A DNA stretch of 48,790 bases from Paludibacteraceae bacterium (GTDB taxonomy: Bacteria > Bacteroidota > Bacteroidia > Bacteroidales > Paludibacteraceae): contig JAFGVL010000047.1 of NCBI GenBank assembly GCA_016938015.1, positions 1 through 48,790 on the forward strand. The letters run 5' to 3'. A program made the translations under genes and the position numbers. The notes under the pieces were generated by a model. The model made no database searches. It was not told the DNA's origin and saw only the letters and a program-made list of their open reading frames with translations. Numbering within the stretch: the first letter of the stretch is position 1; each line of letters begins with the position of its first letter. Positions 1 through 10,148 of the stretch are shown piece after piece.

Positions 1-3000
1 CATTAATTCAAGGGCGGCTACTGTTGTTACTGCTGCCGGTGCATCTCCTGCATCACAGCCTTCGGCGGTTTGCGTGGTTAAACTTCCTGTTATCGTCGGT
101 GCGGTGGTATCTTGAATTGTAATCGTTTGAACATCCGAAGCCTCACAATTATAAAAGTCTTCTACAACAACAGTTACATTAGTTGTTGTATTACAAGAAG
201 CAGGAGCTGAAAAATCAGCCGTACTGCCGGTACCTGTAGCTGTAGCATTAGTCCATGTGTAAGTGTATGGAGCTGTTGATGACGTTGTTAAGGTAGACGT
301 TAAGGATGTTGTTGAACTAGGACATACTACGCCCGGGTTTGTTAAATCAATAACAGGAAGAGGGCGAATATTTACTGTAACTGTTGTAGCTAAATCAGCA
401 GGAGCAGCAGCATAAGAGGCATAAGTAGTTCCGCTTACCTCTGCAACATAAGCCGGATAGGGAATATTCGTTCCTGCAGTAGTTGCCGTTGCTGTAATTA
501 CTACTGTTTCAGTTACTCCACTGGCAATATCACCTACTGTCCAAACACCGGTAGCACCATTATAACTTGTGCTTCCACTAGCTACATTTGAAACATAGGT
601 AAATTCTGCCGGTAATAAATCGGCTACAACTACTCCCGTTTCATCAGAAGCACCGGCATTCTCTAAAGTAAATGTTATTTCAACTGTTTCGCCTACACAA
701 ACATCTCCTGAAGAAGCTGCGCTAATTAATGTCATGGCTTGACAGTTATTTACTTCTACCGGAGCTGCCTCTCTTTCGGACTCACAACCATCAGCATCTC
801 TATAAGCAACCCAATAATAAGAAGACCCAGGAGTTCCTGTATCATAACTTGGGTTTACTGTTGTTCCAACAGTTACCGGATTATTATCTACATAATAAAC
901 CGGAGTCATACCAGCAACTACAGGTATTGGATTATATGTTGCACTATTTCCTTCCCAATTTTGAAGAGTGCCGGTAGCTTCTGAACAAAAAGATATTGGA
1001 CGAACAACCGGAGGCGTTATAACAGGAATATCTATAGTGAAAATTTGTTCTGCAAAACAAGCCGTTGGTAAATTAGAACTCCAACCATAAAAATAAACTT
1101 GTTCCCCATCAGCTACAACGGTATGATTATAGACTTGTGCGCCTACAACATTCGTTCTTGCAACATAGGCTTCTGGATTTACAGCAGTACCCCACGACCA
1201 ATAAGAGGCACTTGTTGTACCTGTTAAGGATTCAACATTTCCCGGACAAGCAGTAATGGTTGCATCTGGACCCATAGTAATTGGTGGATCTAAAGTAATA
1301 CAAACAGTGTCTGAAATAGCATATGTTTCACATGCTAACAAGTTGGCATTTGTTCCATTCAATAATGAATCAGCAATACGTGTTACTATACTCTCTGTTG
1401 GAGCAATAATAGAACGGAAACAATATATATCACCTGCGGTATATGGAGCTGCATTAAAGTTATATACAGCACTTGCAGAAGCGGCTTGTACGTCTTGCCA
1501 AGCACCTCCATTATAACTCATTTGGAAACCATAGAAAGGAGTCGGATAAAAATCGGATATATCATAAGGAGTATGTGCTGTAATAGGAATGTTTGTTGAC
1601 TCACATATAATTTCATCCTTTGTTAAGGTAGGCAAATCACTGTAAAGATCTAATGAAGGAATACAAGTTGTAAAGGTAATATCATCTAGGGCAAAGTCAT
1701 TATCACTTGTACTATTATGCATACTCCAAATCTCAAGAATAACTTCAGTTGCGGCACCAGTATTAAAGGAAATGCCTCTTTCCACCCAAGTGTTAGTATA
1801 ATCAATTTCTCCGGAATTAATACTCTCTAAAACAGTTCCCCCAGAATTCTTCAATACAAAATCTAATCTAGGTAAATCATCTGTACCTGTGTGTATATTT
1901 TTTATATAAGCAGAAAAATCATAAATAGTATTCTCGCATAAACCGGTATACGTTCTACTATAAGCAATTTCACCTGCTGCAGTCGCATCAAAACAAACCA
2001 TAGCACCTGTACCATTTCCTGTAGTATGATCGAAAGTACTCGGCCAAAAAGTTGCTAAATCATTTGCGTCGGTAGCAAATCCATACTCACCACCTCCTGT
2101 TACAGTAGCTTCACAGCTATAACTAGCTGTTACATAAGTAGCACTAGGATTGGTACAATTATTAATAGTTCCAAAATCGTCTAGAATAACTACTCTCCTA
2201 GCCGCCATAGACTCACAACAAATAATTGCTCTAATAGTTTTAGTTACCGTATAACCATCTACATATACCCTATAATCCATATCTAAAGAAGGTGCTACAA
2301 TTATTGATTGCGTTGTTTGACCAATCGTTGTCCATAAATCGGTACTTCCCGAAAGTCGTTGTTGCCATAAATAACTAGAACCTGATACGTAATCAACCGT
2401 TAATGTAACATTCTCTCCCTGACAAACTTTATCATCAATTACATCCGAAGTAATCACATATGGATTCGTAAGTACAGCGACAACTGAACCACTTACAGCA
2501 ACAGTTTCTGCATCTACTGCATTAACACCACCACCATATACTTCAATATTTCCACTATATGTTGCTTCCGATAAACCAGCCACCAAACGTACATATACTT
2601 GAGTAGTAGGCAAATCGTATTGAGCAATAGTTAAGGAATTGAAGAAGTTGACACCATCTGTCGATACCTGGAAGTTAGTAGGTGCGTCAACGGTTATATC
2701 ACCCGGTTGTAAGTCTACTCCCGATATAGTAAATGTTTTTATTTGTTGTGAGGGTCCTTCTCCAAGTCCATATGTCATACCGGATAAAGTTGCCGGAGTA
2801 ACAGTCAATACTGGAGGAGGATACGTTACGATTCCTGCTATTACAACATCTTCAGTTTGTCCATCAGCTGTAAACGTAATTGTTTCTGAATAATTTCCAA
2901 TTGCTAAACCAGCTTTTAAACGCACTAATACCGATTTAGTAAAATCGGCTGTTGCATATGCCGATGTAGCTGCAACCCAGCTACCACCTGCATTATAAGA

Positions 3001-6000
3001 TATTTCAAAATTAGTTAAAGCTGAATTAGTTAAATTTCCAAGCGCAAGGTTCCATCCTTTCACTGTAATTACTTGTGTTGCAGAAGGACCTGAACCAACT
3101 ACATAATCAAGACCAGTAACCGGAGTAGGTAATGCTTCCAAAGCCGGAACAAGAGGTTCTGCAACACCTGTTAATATAATCGGACAAGAAGTTTCATCCA
3201 CATTATCGGTATTGTCATCATTTATAATTGTTAAGGTTGCTGTTTTGGTACCATAGGTAGCCGGGTCAAACTCAACAGTTACATTAGCAGCACTACTTCC
3301 AGCAATCGTTATAGGAACTACAGATGTTATTGTAAAACCAACAGATGGACTGATAAGCATACTTGCTATATTCATGGTTTCTCCACCCACATTTTGGACA
3401 ACGATAGTCTTTGACACAGGCGTTCCAAGCGGAGTAGTTCCAAAATCGATCGTACCTCCACAAGGTACATCCACACCGGACTCACGCACATTTAATTCGG
3501 GAGCACAAGTTACGGTAACATCATCCAAATACATATCAGAATTAGAATCATCACCTGTTGAAATAGCAATAGTCGCAGAAGGATATGCCGTAAGATCGTA
3601 TTCTACTAAATAGAAAGAATTACCCAGCAGATAACGGCTAGTTGCAACTTCTAAGATTGGATACGTAGATTCGCCTCCTGTTAATTCTACTCCGTTTATT
3701 GTAACACCTGCCGTCACAGGTGAACCATTTATTAAAAGTGAAAACCCTCTATTATTCCCTAAAGAATTAGAGGGACTTTTTGCTTGAATATAAAAGGATA
3801 GCTTCTTTGCATTATTTGCATTAGGAAATGAAAATGTACTATTTCTATAAAGAAAAATACCTCTTGAGCCGGCATGTGTAACATAACTGGTTGCGGCAAA
3901 AGAAGAACTTGCACCACCAAATGCCCCACTGGCTGTAGTTAAGGTTTTTCCATCACATTTTGTAGTTGAAGATCCTGTTTGTAAATACATTCCTAATGGA
4001 TCAGCAGGATTTGAAGCACAAGTTTGAGAACCTGTTGGAGCTATACTCTCAAAAGTTTCAGAATAACAAGAGGCTGGATTTACCGGTGCTACATATTCAT
4101 TCACTGTCACAGTAACGTCATCAGCTACTGAACCACAGGAATTAGTCACGGTCCAACGCAACACATAAGTTGCCGGATAGGCAGCTGCTGTTGGCGTAAA
4201 TGTTGAAGTAGCAGAAGTGGAAGCAGAGAAAGTACCTGTTCCACCGGACACAATTGTCCACGCACCGGTATCTGTACCTGAAGGAGCTGTTGCAGCTAAT
4301 GTAGTTGTTTGTGTATTTGTAGCATTTTGGGTAAAAGTAATGTCGGTACCTGCATTTGAAATAGGAGCCACATCAATAGTTACAACACGCGAAGCTGCGG
4401 GACCCCAACAAAGACCAACAGAATTATATGCACGTAAATAATACGTACCGGAAACAGTAACTGGGTAGGTTGAAGAAGCCGGACTAGCAATTGATGTTCC
4501 GGTAGAAGTTGTTTGCCAAAACCATTCATCATCAGCCGCAGGTGTACCCGAAGCTGCTAAATTAACCGTACCGCCACATTGCGCTGGAGCTGCAGCTATA
4601 GCAGGAGTACCTGCTACACAAGCTGGAGTTACCCCAACACCCGTGAAATTTATAGAACAAGCACCTTCATTCGTGTCATCATTATTTAACACCAAAGAAC
4701 CCGTAATAGTACCAGCTGTACCAGGTGCAAATCGAACGGTAACAGTAGTGCTACCACCTGCAGCAACTGGGCTTGTATAAGAAGAAGTTATAGTATAATC
4801 GGCCGGCGAGATACTGGAACTACTAATAGTTAAATCGGCAGTACCCGTATTTTGAATGGTAAACGTCGCAGTTCCATTATTACCAATATCTATTGAGCCA
4901 AAATCATAAGCAGTGCCACCACAAACCATATTGGTTGCTCCTTGCATTACATTTAACTCGGGACCTGCTACTACTGAAAAGTTTGCAGGTTCACCTGCAG
5001 TTAAATTAAATGTTGTATTAGTAGTTGTTGGACAGGTATAAGCAACAATATTTGTAGCTGTAGTTACTGTTGAAGATTGAGTCCAAGTAGAACCATCCCA
5101 TATTCCAGCAACATAACTAGCTTCTGTGCCGCTAATATCTGCATCTGCATAAACAGTTGTAGCTGTTAACGCAGAAATTCCCGTAAAACCTGTTTCTTCA
5201 ACAACCCAATGTCTATTAATCTGATCAGTTGTAGGAGCATTTGTATTTGGTTCAGCAGTAGCCACTGGAGTAACACTTATAGTACCGTATACGGTTGCTG
5301 TCGGATTCAATGTTACGGGCGTATAAGCACCGGCAAGGGTACCAATAGGTAAGGTCACAGATCCGGAACCTGAAAATGTTTTTGCTACACTCCCATCTAC
5401 ACCATCTGTTGTAATACAACAAGTTGCAGAAAATGCAGCAGTACCTGTTGTACCACTATATAAATTTGCGGCTGAACCTAAGGTATAATTATACGACCCC
5501 ATATTCAGTTTTCCGTTGTTTAACCCATTTCGTGTAATAATATTAACATCAGCTATAGCTGTATGAGTAATCCCCGAAGTATTAAAACGCAATTCACTAA
5601 ATGTACCTCCCAGATTTCCTGCGCCTGTCATATATACATTTAATGCACCGGAAGTGATGGTTCCCTGATTATTTACAGTACCACCAGTATTTATAGTTAT
5701 AGTTGATGTTCCGGTAATCACAGAAGCTCCAGATTGAATAGTAAGGTTATTCCATGTTTTACCTGAACTAGGGCTAAAGGTATGACCTGATTGTATTGTA
5801 ACACTAATACCATTACCTGGTGAAGAACCTGCATTTACCCAAGCTGAACCATCCCATCGTTGCCAATTAGTTGATGAACTACAAGTTACTGCACCATTAG
5901 AACGATAATCACCAACTGCTTGAGCATTAGCCGTTACAATAAATGAAAACAATAATACGGCTAGCATACTAAAACGTGAAAGTGTTTTTTTTGAAGTAGA

Positions 6001-6015
6001 GTAAAGATTTTTCAT
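1..6015 (-). CDS. Giant secreted multi-domain surface protein (adhesin-like, T9SS-substrate-like), 3' end outside window
   Basis: Reverse-strand frame opens at ATG 6015-6013 with signal peptide MKNLYSTSKKTLSRFSMLAVLLFSFIVTANAQA. By-eye translation stays open to the left edge. ASH-like (TATFTIQNTGTADLTISS..., VTVEFDPATYGTKTATLTIINDD) and DUF11-like (VGETVEITFTLENAGASDETGVVV) modules. Absent from the ORF track because no stop lies in the window. Confidence 0.85.
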   Translation of the reverse strand, partial: MKNLYSTSKKTLSRFSMLAVLLFSFIVTANAQAVGDYRSNGAVTCSSSTNWQRWDGSAWVNAGSSPGNGISVTIQSGHTFSPSSGKTWNNLTIQSGASVITGTSTITINTGGTVNNQGTITSGALNVYMTGAGNLGGTFSELRFNTSGITHTAIADVNIITRNGLNNGKLNMGSYNYTLGSAANLYSGTTGTAAFSATCCITTDGVDGSVAKTFSGSGSVTLPIGTLAGAYTPVTLNPTATVYGTISVTPVATAEPNTNAPTTDQINRHWVVEETGFTGISALTATTVYADADISGTEASYVAGIWDGSTWTQSSTVTTATNIVAYTCPTTTNTTFNLTAGEPANFSVVAGPELNVMQGATNMVCGGTAYDFGSIDIGNNGTATFTIQNTGTADLTISSSSISPADYTITSSYTSPVAAGGSTTVTVRFAPGTAGTITGSLVLNNDDTNEGACSINFTGVGVTPACVAGTPAIAAAPAQCGGTVNLAASGTPAADDEWFWQTTSTGTSIASPASSTYPVTVSGTYYLRAYNSVGLCWGPAASRVVTIDVAPISNAGTDITFTQNATNTQTTTLAATAPSGTDTGAWTIVSGGTGTFSASTSATSTFTPTAAAYPATYVLRWTVTNSCGSVADDVTVTVNEYVAPVNPASCYSETFESIAPTGSQTCASNPADPLGMYLQTGSSTTKCDGKTLTTASGAFGGASSSFAATSYVTHAGSRGIFLYRNSTFSFPNANNAKKLSFYIQAKSPSNSLGNNRGFSLLINGSPVTAGVTINGVELTGGESTYPILEVATSRYLLGNSFYLVEYDLTAYPSATIAISTGDDSNSDMYLDDVTVTCAPELNVRESGVDVPCGGTIDFGTTPLGTPVSKTIVVQNVGGETMNIASMLISPSVGFTITSVVPITIAGSSAANVTVEFDPATYGTKTATLTIINDDNTDNVDETSCPIILTGVAEPLVPALEALPTPVTGLDYVVGSGPSATQVITVKGWNLALGNLTNSALTNFEISYNAGGSWVAATSAYATADFTKSVLVRLKAGLAIGNYSETITFTADGQTEDVVIAGIVTYPPPVLTVTPATLSGMTYGLGEGPSQQIKTFTISGVDLQPGDITVDAPTNFQVSTDGVNFFNSLTIAQYDLPTTQVYVRLVAGLSEATYSGNIEVYGGGVNAVDAETVAVSGSVVAVLTNPYVITSDVIDDKVCQGENVTLTVDYVSGSSYLWQQRLSGSTDLWTTIGQTTQSIIVAPSLDMDYRVYVDGYTVTKTIRAIICCESMAARRVVILDDFGTINNCTNPSATYVTASYSCEATVTGGGEYGFATDANDLATFWPSTFDHTTGNGTGAMVCFDATAAGEIAYSRTYTGLCENTIYDFSAYIKNIHTGTDDLPRLDFVLKNSGGTVLESINSGEIDYTNTWVERGISFNTGAATEVILEIWSMHNSTSDNDFALDDITFTTCIPSLDLYSDLPTLTKDEIICESTNIPITAHTPYDISDFYPTPFYGFQMSYNGGAWQDVQAASASAVYNFNAAPYTAGDIYCFRSIIAPTESIVTRIADSLLNGTNANLLACETYAISDTVCITLDPPITMGPDATITACPGNVESLTGTTSASYWSWGTAVNPEAYVARTNVVGAQVYNHTVVADGEQVYFYGWSSNLPTACFAEQIFTIDIPVITPPVVRPISFCSEATGTLQNWEGNSATYNPIPVVAGMTPVYYVDNNPVTVGTTVNPSYDTGTPGSSYYWVAYRDADGCESEREAAPVEVNNCQAMTLISAASSGDVCVGETVEITFTLENAGASDETGVVVADLLPAEFTYVSNVASGSTSYNGATGVWTVGDIASGVTETVVITATATTAGTNIPYPAYVAEVSGTTYASYAAAPADLATTVTVNIRPLPVIDLTNPGVVCPSSTTSLTSTLTTSSTAPYTYTWTNATATGTGSTADFSAPASCNTTTNVTVVVEDFYNCEASDVQTITIQDTTAPTITGSLTTQTAEGCDAGDAPAAVTTVAALELM

Positions 6016-6465
6016 AATCTTAGTTTTATTTTATGTTTTTATTTACATGCATAAAGTTGGCATACAGAATGTATAGCACAACAACTAAAATTATACAAGA
6101 GAAAAGAAATACCTACAGAAGGGCAAGATTAGAATTATTCTAAATATAGCAGACTTAAGGGGATATAAAAAATAAAATAATTGTACCTATTGTTGAAAAA
6201 GAACCGTTTTTTACTAAAAAAGTAAAAAAAAACAGAAAATTTTCACAAAAAAGCACAGATTTTTAAATAAAGTCTGAGTAAAAATAGAATTAAAGAGCCT
6301 AGAGTAAGGGTTTTCCCATGTACAATTTGTTTTAATTAGAAATTAAGCAATTATGTGTCAAATATAAATAAAAAAAAACTTGCTTTTTAATATATTTTTA
6401 GAAAAAAATATGTTAAAAAGCATGTTTCGATTTAAAAAGCCCTTTTTTAGGCTGAAAAATGTTAA

Positions 6466-6498
6466 AAAAAAACATTCCTTTTAAGGAATGTTTTTTCT
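6466..6498 (-). terminator. Rho-independent terminator downstream of rpsO
   Basis: aaaaaaaaCATTCCTT-TT-AAGGAATGtttttt: inverted repeat with flanking A and T tracts. Confidence 0.85.
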
Positions 6499-6517
6499 TT
6501 TCAAGAAAATAAATGAA

Positions 6518-6787
6518 TTACTTTCTAATACCTAACTCTTTAATAATGGTACGGTAACGCTCAATCTCAATATCTTTAAGATAATCGAGTAACTGACGTC
6601 GTTTACCAACTAATGTTTTAAGAGCGCGTTCTGTGCTATAATCTTTTTTGTTTGACTTTAAGTGTTCAGTCAAATGGTTGATACGGAACGAAAACAATGC
6701 TATTTGGGATTCTGCTGACCCAGTATCAGTGTTAGACTTTCCGTATTTACCAAAGATTTCTTGCTTTTGTTGAGCTGACAAATACAT
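6518..6787 (-). CDS. rpsO: 30S ribosomal protein S15
   Basis: 89 aa; S15 signature GSAESQIALFSFRINHLTEHLKSNKKDYSTERALKTLVGKRRQLLDYL. Confidence 0.97.
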   Translation of the reverse strand: MYLSAQQKQEIFGKYGKSNTDTGSAESQIALFSFRINHLTEHLKSNKKDYSTERALKTLVGKRRQLLDYLKDIEIERYRTIIKELGIRK

Positions 6788-6820
6788 AGTTAATTATTTA
6801 AATTGTTTAAAAACGAGCGG

Positions 6821-6828
6821 CAAAGATA
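6821..6828 (-). promoter_or_regulatory. Bacteroidota -7 box (TATCTTTG) of rpsO
   Basis: Reverse complement of caaagata matches TAnnTTTG, 33 nt upstream of the start. Confidence 0.6.
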
Positions 6829-6833
6829 TACAA

Positions 6834-6866
6834 TATTTACAATTTACAATTTACAATTTACAATTA
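6834..6866. repeat. 7-bp tandem repeat (AATTTAC)n upstream of rpsO
   Basis: tatttac-aatttac-aatttac-aatttac-aatta; C recurs at 6840, 6847, 6854, 6861. Confidence 0.9.
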
Positions 6867-6880
6867 TTTGAAAAAACGAG

Positions 6881-7525
6881 CTATAATTTAGCATTTTTAC
6901 TTAAAAGAGATTTTTGAAACCAGCTCACATGCATTTTTTTGTGGTAATAATAATACAACATGCTTGCTAAAACTCCAATTATACTGCCCACAACCACATC
7001 AAATGTAAAATGTTGCGATAAATATACCCGCGAGAATGCCACTAAAAAAGACAATACAAAGAACAATATTTTATATAACGGTTTAAAAACCAATATACTT
7101 AAACAAAAAAATAAGGCAAAGGCTGCAGCAGTATGACCCGACGGAAAACTGTGTGTGTTATGTAAATCAACACCTTCCACTTGAGGCAAGTCCACTGCCA
7201 TTTTCTCAAAGAAAAGTTTTGGTCGGTCGGCATCTATTGTCCTCTTTAATACTTGCACAGGAATAGTTGCCACCAACTGACTTGCCACTATCAATATAGC
7301 TGCACCAAACCTATAAAATAATAAACCAACAGCCACAACAAATGGAAACCACCCTCCTACTTCGGTGTAAAATTTAAAAAACTCATCGAGAAACATTGAG
7401 TGAAAGGCATTTATTTGTAAATGCAAATCGGCTTTATCAAAGCAACATACAGCAACAAATAAGAACAACCAAAAAAGAAGGGTCGGGAGTAAAAAAGGCA
7501 CATTTGATTTAATAATCTCTTTCAT
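6881..7525 (-). CDS. PAP2 superfamily membrane phosphatase
   Basis: PAP2 motifs KRTIDADRP, HSFPSGHTAAAFA, SRVYLSQHFTFDVVVG; hydrophobic segments. Confidence 0.9.
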   Translation of the reverse strand: MKEIIKSNVPFLLPTLLFWLFLFVAVCCFDKADLHLQINAFHSMFLDEFFKFYTEVGGWFPFVVAVGLLFYRFGAAILIVASQLVATIPVQVLKRTIDADRPKLFFEKMAVDLPQVEGVDLHNTHSFPSGHTAAAFALFFCLSILVFKPLYKILFFVLSFLVAFSRVYLSQHFTFDVVVGSIIGVLASMLYYYYHKKMHVSWFQKSLLSKNAKL

Positions 7526-7549
7526 CCGAATAAAATTAATTAACGTGAG

Positions 7550-8269
7550 CTATTCTTTTATTGCTCTTAGCATTTCTCTTTTACCAATAGGACCGGGTAT
7601 ACGCTCAACTTTATATCCTACCGCTTGCATTGCCCTACGAACAGCCCCTTTTGCACAATAGGTAGTTAATAAACCTCCTTGAGCTGTATAGTTATACATC
7701 TTATAAAAAATATCTTCCGTCCACAATTCAGGTTGTTTTTCGGGCGAAAAGGCATCAAAAAAAATACAATCATAGGTATCATACAACAATAAATTTTCCA
7801 ACTCATCGTCTAATTTATAGAGCGTAAAGTGTGGGTTAATTAGAACCTTTTGCTCCCATTTAGACATATGTATCGCCTTAAACAATGGCGTATTACCTAA
7901 TTCCTCGCCATAATTAAGACCTTGCCACACTTGCTCATTTAAAGGGTATTTCTCAATGCTTGTAAATTGAATTTTCTTTTCGTATTGTGTGGCATATATA
8001 GCTGCTAAAAACGCATTTAATCCTGTACCAAAACCTATCTCCAATACGGTTATTTCTTCTTTTTGAATAAGAGATAAACCTGCTTCGATAAAGACATGAT
8101 GGGATTCATTGATTGCTCCATAAACAGAATGATATGTTTCATCAATTGCGGGCACATAAAGAGTGTGCGAACCATCTTTGGTAAGGTTAAGAATAAGAGA
8201 CTTCCCAAAACCACCTCCAATAGAAGGGGAGAGTACATTAGTTAACTTTGTTTGAATAGACTTATCCAT
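7550..8269 (-). CDS. mnmD: MnmD-like tRNA 5-methylaminomethyl-2-thiouridine methyltransferase
   Basis: VLEIGFGTGLNAFLA SAM motif; DCIFFDAFSPEKQPELWTEDIF; TTYCAKGAVRRAMQAVGY(K)VERIPGPIGKREML. Confidence 0.85.
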   Translation of the reverse strand: MDKSIQTKLTNVLSPSIGGGFGKSLILNLTKDGSHTLYVPAIDETYHSVYGAINESHHVFIEAGLSLIQKEEITVLEIGFGTGLNAFLAAIYATQYEKKIQFTSIEKYPLNEQVWQGLNYGEELGNTPLFKAIHMSKWEQKVLINPHFTLYKLDDELENLLLYDTYDCIFFDAFSPEKQPELWTEDIFYKMYNYTAQGGLLTTYCAKGAVRRAMQAVGYKVERIPGPIGKREMLRAIKE

Positions 8270-8362
8270 CTTATAAAAAACAAAGTATACATTATATTAT
8301 ATACACCTTGTGTGTTAGTATTTTTGATTTGCACATTAACATATTGGCAAATGAGCTAATGA

Positions 8363-8938
8363 TCATTTAACCATTCCCGAAAAGCCCATAAATGCCATTG
8401 CCAATAAACCGGCTGTTACTAATACAATTGGCACGCCTCTCATTCCTTTTGGAATAGTAACCAATTGTAATTGTTCTCGAATACCTGCCATTATAACCAT
8501 AGCCAAAGTAAATCCAATAGCAGTCATACTGGCATAAATCACACTATGTATTAAATCATATTCTTTAGTAATAGCTAAAAGAGCTATACCTAATACAGCA
8601 CAATTGGTTGTAATTAAGGGCAAATAAATACCCAAAGCTTGATACAAAGGAGGGCTCATTTTTTTGAGAATAATTTCGACCATTTGAACTAATGCTGCAA
8701 TTACCAATATAAAAGAAATAGTTTGCATAAATTCGATTTGTAAAGGAACCAACACATAACTATACACAAAATAGGTTGCTAAATTAGCCAATGCCATAAC
8801 AAAAACTACAGCTGCTCCCATACCCAAAGCTGTAGGGATTTTATTTGAAACCCCCAAAAACGGACAGATGCCCAAAAACTGAGCTAATACAACATTGTTT
8901 ACAAACAATGCAAGTATGATAATATTAATATAATCCAT
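8363..8938 (-). CDS. rnfA: Rnf electron transport complex subunit RnfA
   Basis: NNVVLAQFLGICPFLGVSNKIPTALGMG; LITTNCAVLGIALL. Confidence 0.95.
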   Translation of the reverse strand: MDYINIIILALFVNNVVLAQFLGICPFLGVSNKIPTALGMGAAVVFVMALANLATYFVYSYVLVPLQIEFMQTISFILVIAALVQMVEIILKKMSPPLYQALGIYLPLITTNCAVLGIALLAITKEYDLIHSVIYASMTAIGFTLAMVIMAGIREQLQLVTIPKGMRGVPIVLVTAGLLAMAFMGFSGMVK

Positions 8939-8940
8939 AG

Positions 8941-9540
8941 TTATTTAACTTTTTGTTTTCTCTTAATAAAATTTACACCTGCAATCATATATCCATAAGC
9001 AAAAAAGGCTCCGGGAGGGAGTATAAATAATAAAATGGTAGTAGCTTGTTCAGCTACCATTTTAAGTCCGAAAATGGTTCCATTTCCTAATAATTCGCGA
9101 AATGACGCCATAAACGTCAATGCCAAAGCAAAACCAACTCCCATACCTAGACCATCTAAAACCGAATGAAGAGGAGCGTTTTTTTGAGCAAAGGCTTCTG
9201 CTCTTCCAAGAATAATACAGTTTACTACTATTAACGGAATAAATACCCCTAATGCCTTATATAAATCGGGAGTAAAAGCTTTCATAACCAAATCGACAAT
9301 AGTTACAAAGGTGGCTATTATCAAAACAAAAGCTGCAATCCGCACTTTATCTGGAATTAAGTTCTTTAGAAGAGAAACGAATAAATTGGAAAAAATCAAC
9401 ACAAAAGTAGTTGCAGCACCCATCCCTAAGCCATTTACAGCTTCGGTAGTTACTGCTAATGTAGGACATGTACCTAACACTAAAACGACAGATGGATTTT
9501 CTTTCCAAAGACCATTAACAAAATTTTTAAACAAACTCAT
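8941..9540 (-). CDS. rnfE: Rnf complex subunit RnfE
   Basis: NPSVVLVLGTCPTLAVTTEAVNGLGMG; VVNCIILGRAEAFA. Confidence 0.95.
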   Translation of the reverse strand: MSLFKNFVNGLWKENPSVVLVLGTCPTLAVTTEAVNGLGMGAATTFVLIFSNLFVSLLKNLIPDKVRIAAFVLIIATFVTIVDLVMKAFTPDLYKALGVFIPLIVVNCIILGRAEAFAQKNAPLHSVLDGLGMGVGFALALTFMASFRELLGNGTIFGLKMVAEQATTILLFILPPGAFFAYGYMIAGVNFIKRKQKVK

Positions 9541-10148
9541 TCTTGACCTCCTTTCGTAGCACCGCTAGTTGCATCAGCATTATTTTTCATATACACATCA
9601 TACGCTCTTTGAACAGCATCACAAAATGCGCGAGAAGAAATTGTAGCTGCTGTAATGGCATCTACATCTCCTCCATCTTTTTTTACTTGTAGTTTTTTAT
9701 TTTCAGGATTAAAACCATTGAATTGATCATGAAATTTCGGATCGGACATTTTAGAACCTAGTCCGGGTGTTTCTTTATGAGAAAGCACTTTGGTATTATA
9801 AATACTTCCATCCGGTAAAAACCCGACCATTACTGTAAAACGTCCACTAAAACCCTTATCTGTATAAGTGCTTACTGCAGTACCCACTAATTCGCCTCCT
9901 TTTTTGGCCGGATAAAGAACCAAGCTATCTTTCGTACCTTCTACCGCTACTTTCCACGATTCTGCATTTGGATTATTATCAAATAAAGGGACTACCAATT
10001 TAACAGCATCATTAATTGCGCTAACTTCTGATAACGCAATTGGCTCTTTTGTCATACCATATACTACCGCTAAAGCTGCTGCCATTATAGCAGAAATAAG
10101 GGTAAGGCTAAGAACCATATTTATTAAGCTTGATTTTAACTTTTTCAT
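9537..10148 (-). CDS. rnfG: Rnf complex FMN-binding subunit RnfG
   Basis: N-terminal TM; FMN-binding domain GLGSKMSDPKFHDQF...VDAITAATISSRAF; overlaps rnfE start by 4 nt. Confidence 0.93.
   Translation of the reverse strand: MKKLKSSLINMVLSLTLISAIMAAALAVVYGMTKEPIALSEVSAINDAVKLVVPLFDNNPNAESWKVAVEGTKDSLVLYPAKKGGELVGTAVSTYTDKGFSGRFTVMVGFLPDGSIYNTKVLSHKETPGLGSKMSDPKFHDQFNGFNPENKKLQVKKDGGDVDAITAATISSRAFCDAVQRAYDVYMKNNADATSGATKGGQE

Noticed and set aside
729-4441. Several plus-strand ORFs of 74-86 aa rich in Thr/Val/Pro
   Set aside because: Antisense to the large minus-strand coding frame; no family signatures and composition reflects the opposite strand.
6016-6465. Possible ncRNA or phage remnant in the long intergenic gap
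   Set aside because: Very AT-rich, no ORF, no convincing structured element apart from a weak aaagcc/ggct hairpin; kept only as a long leader remark.
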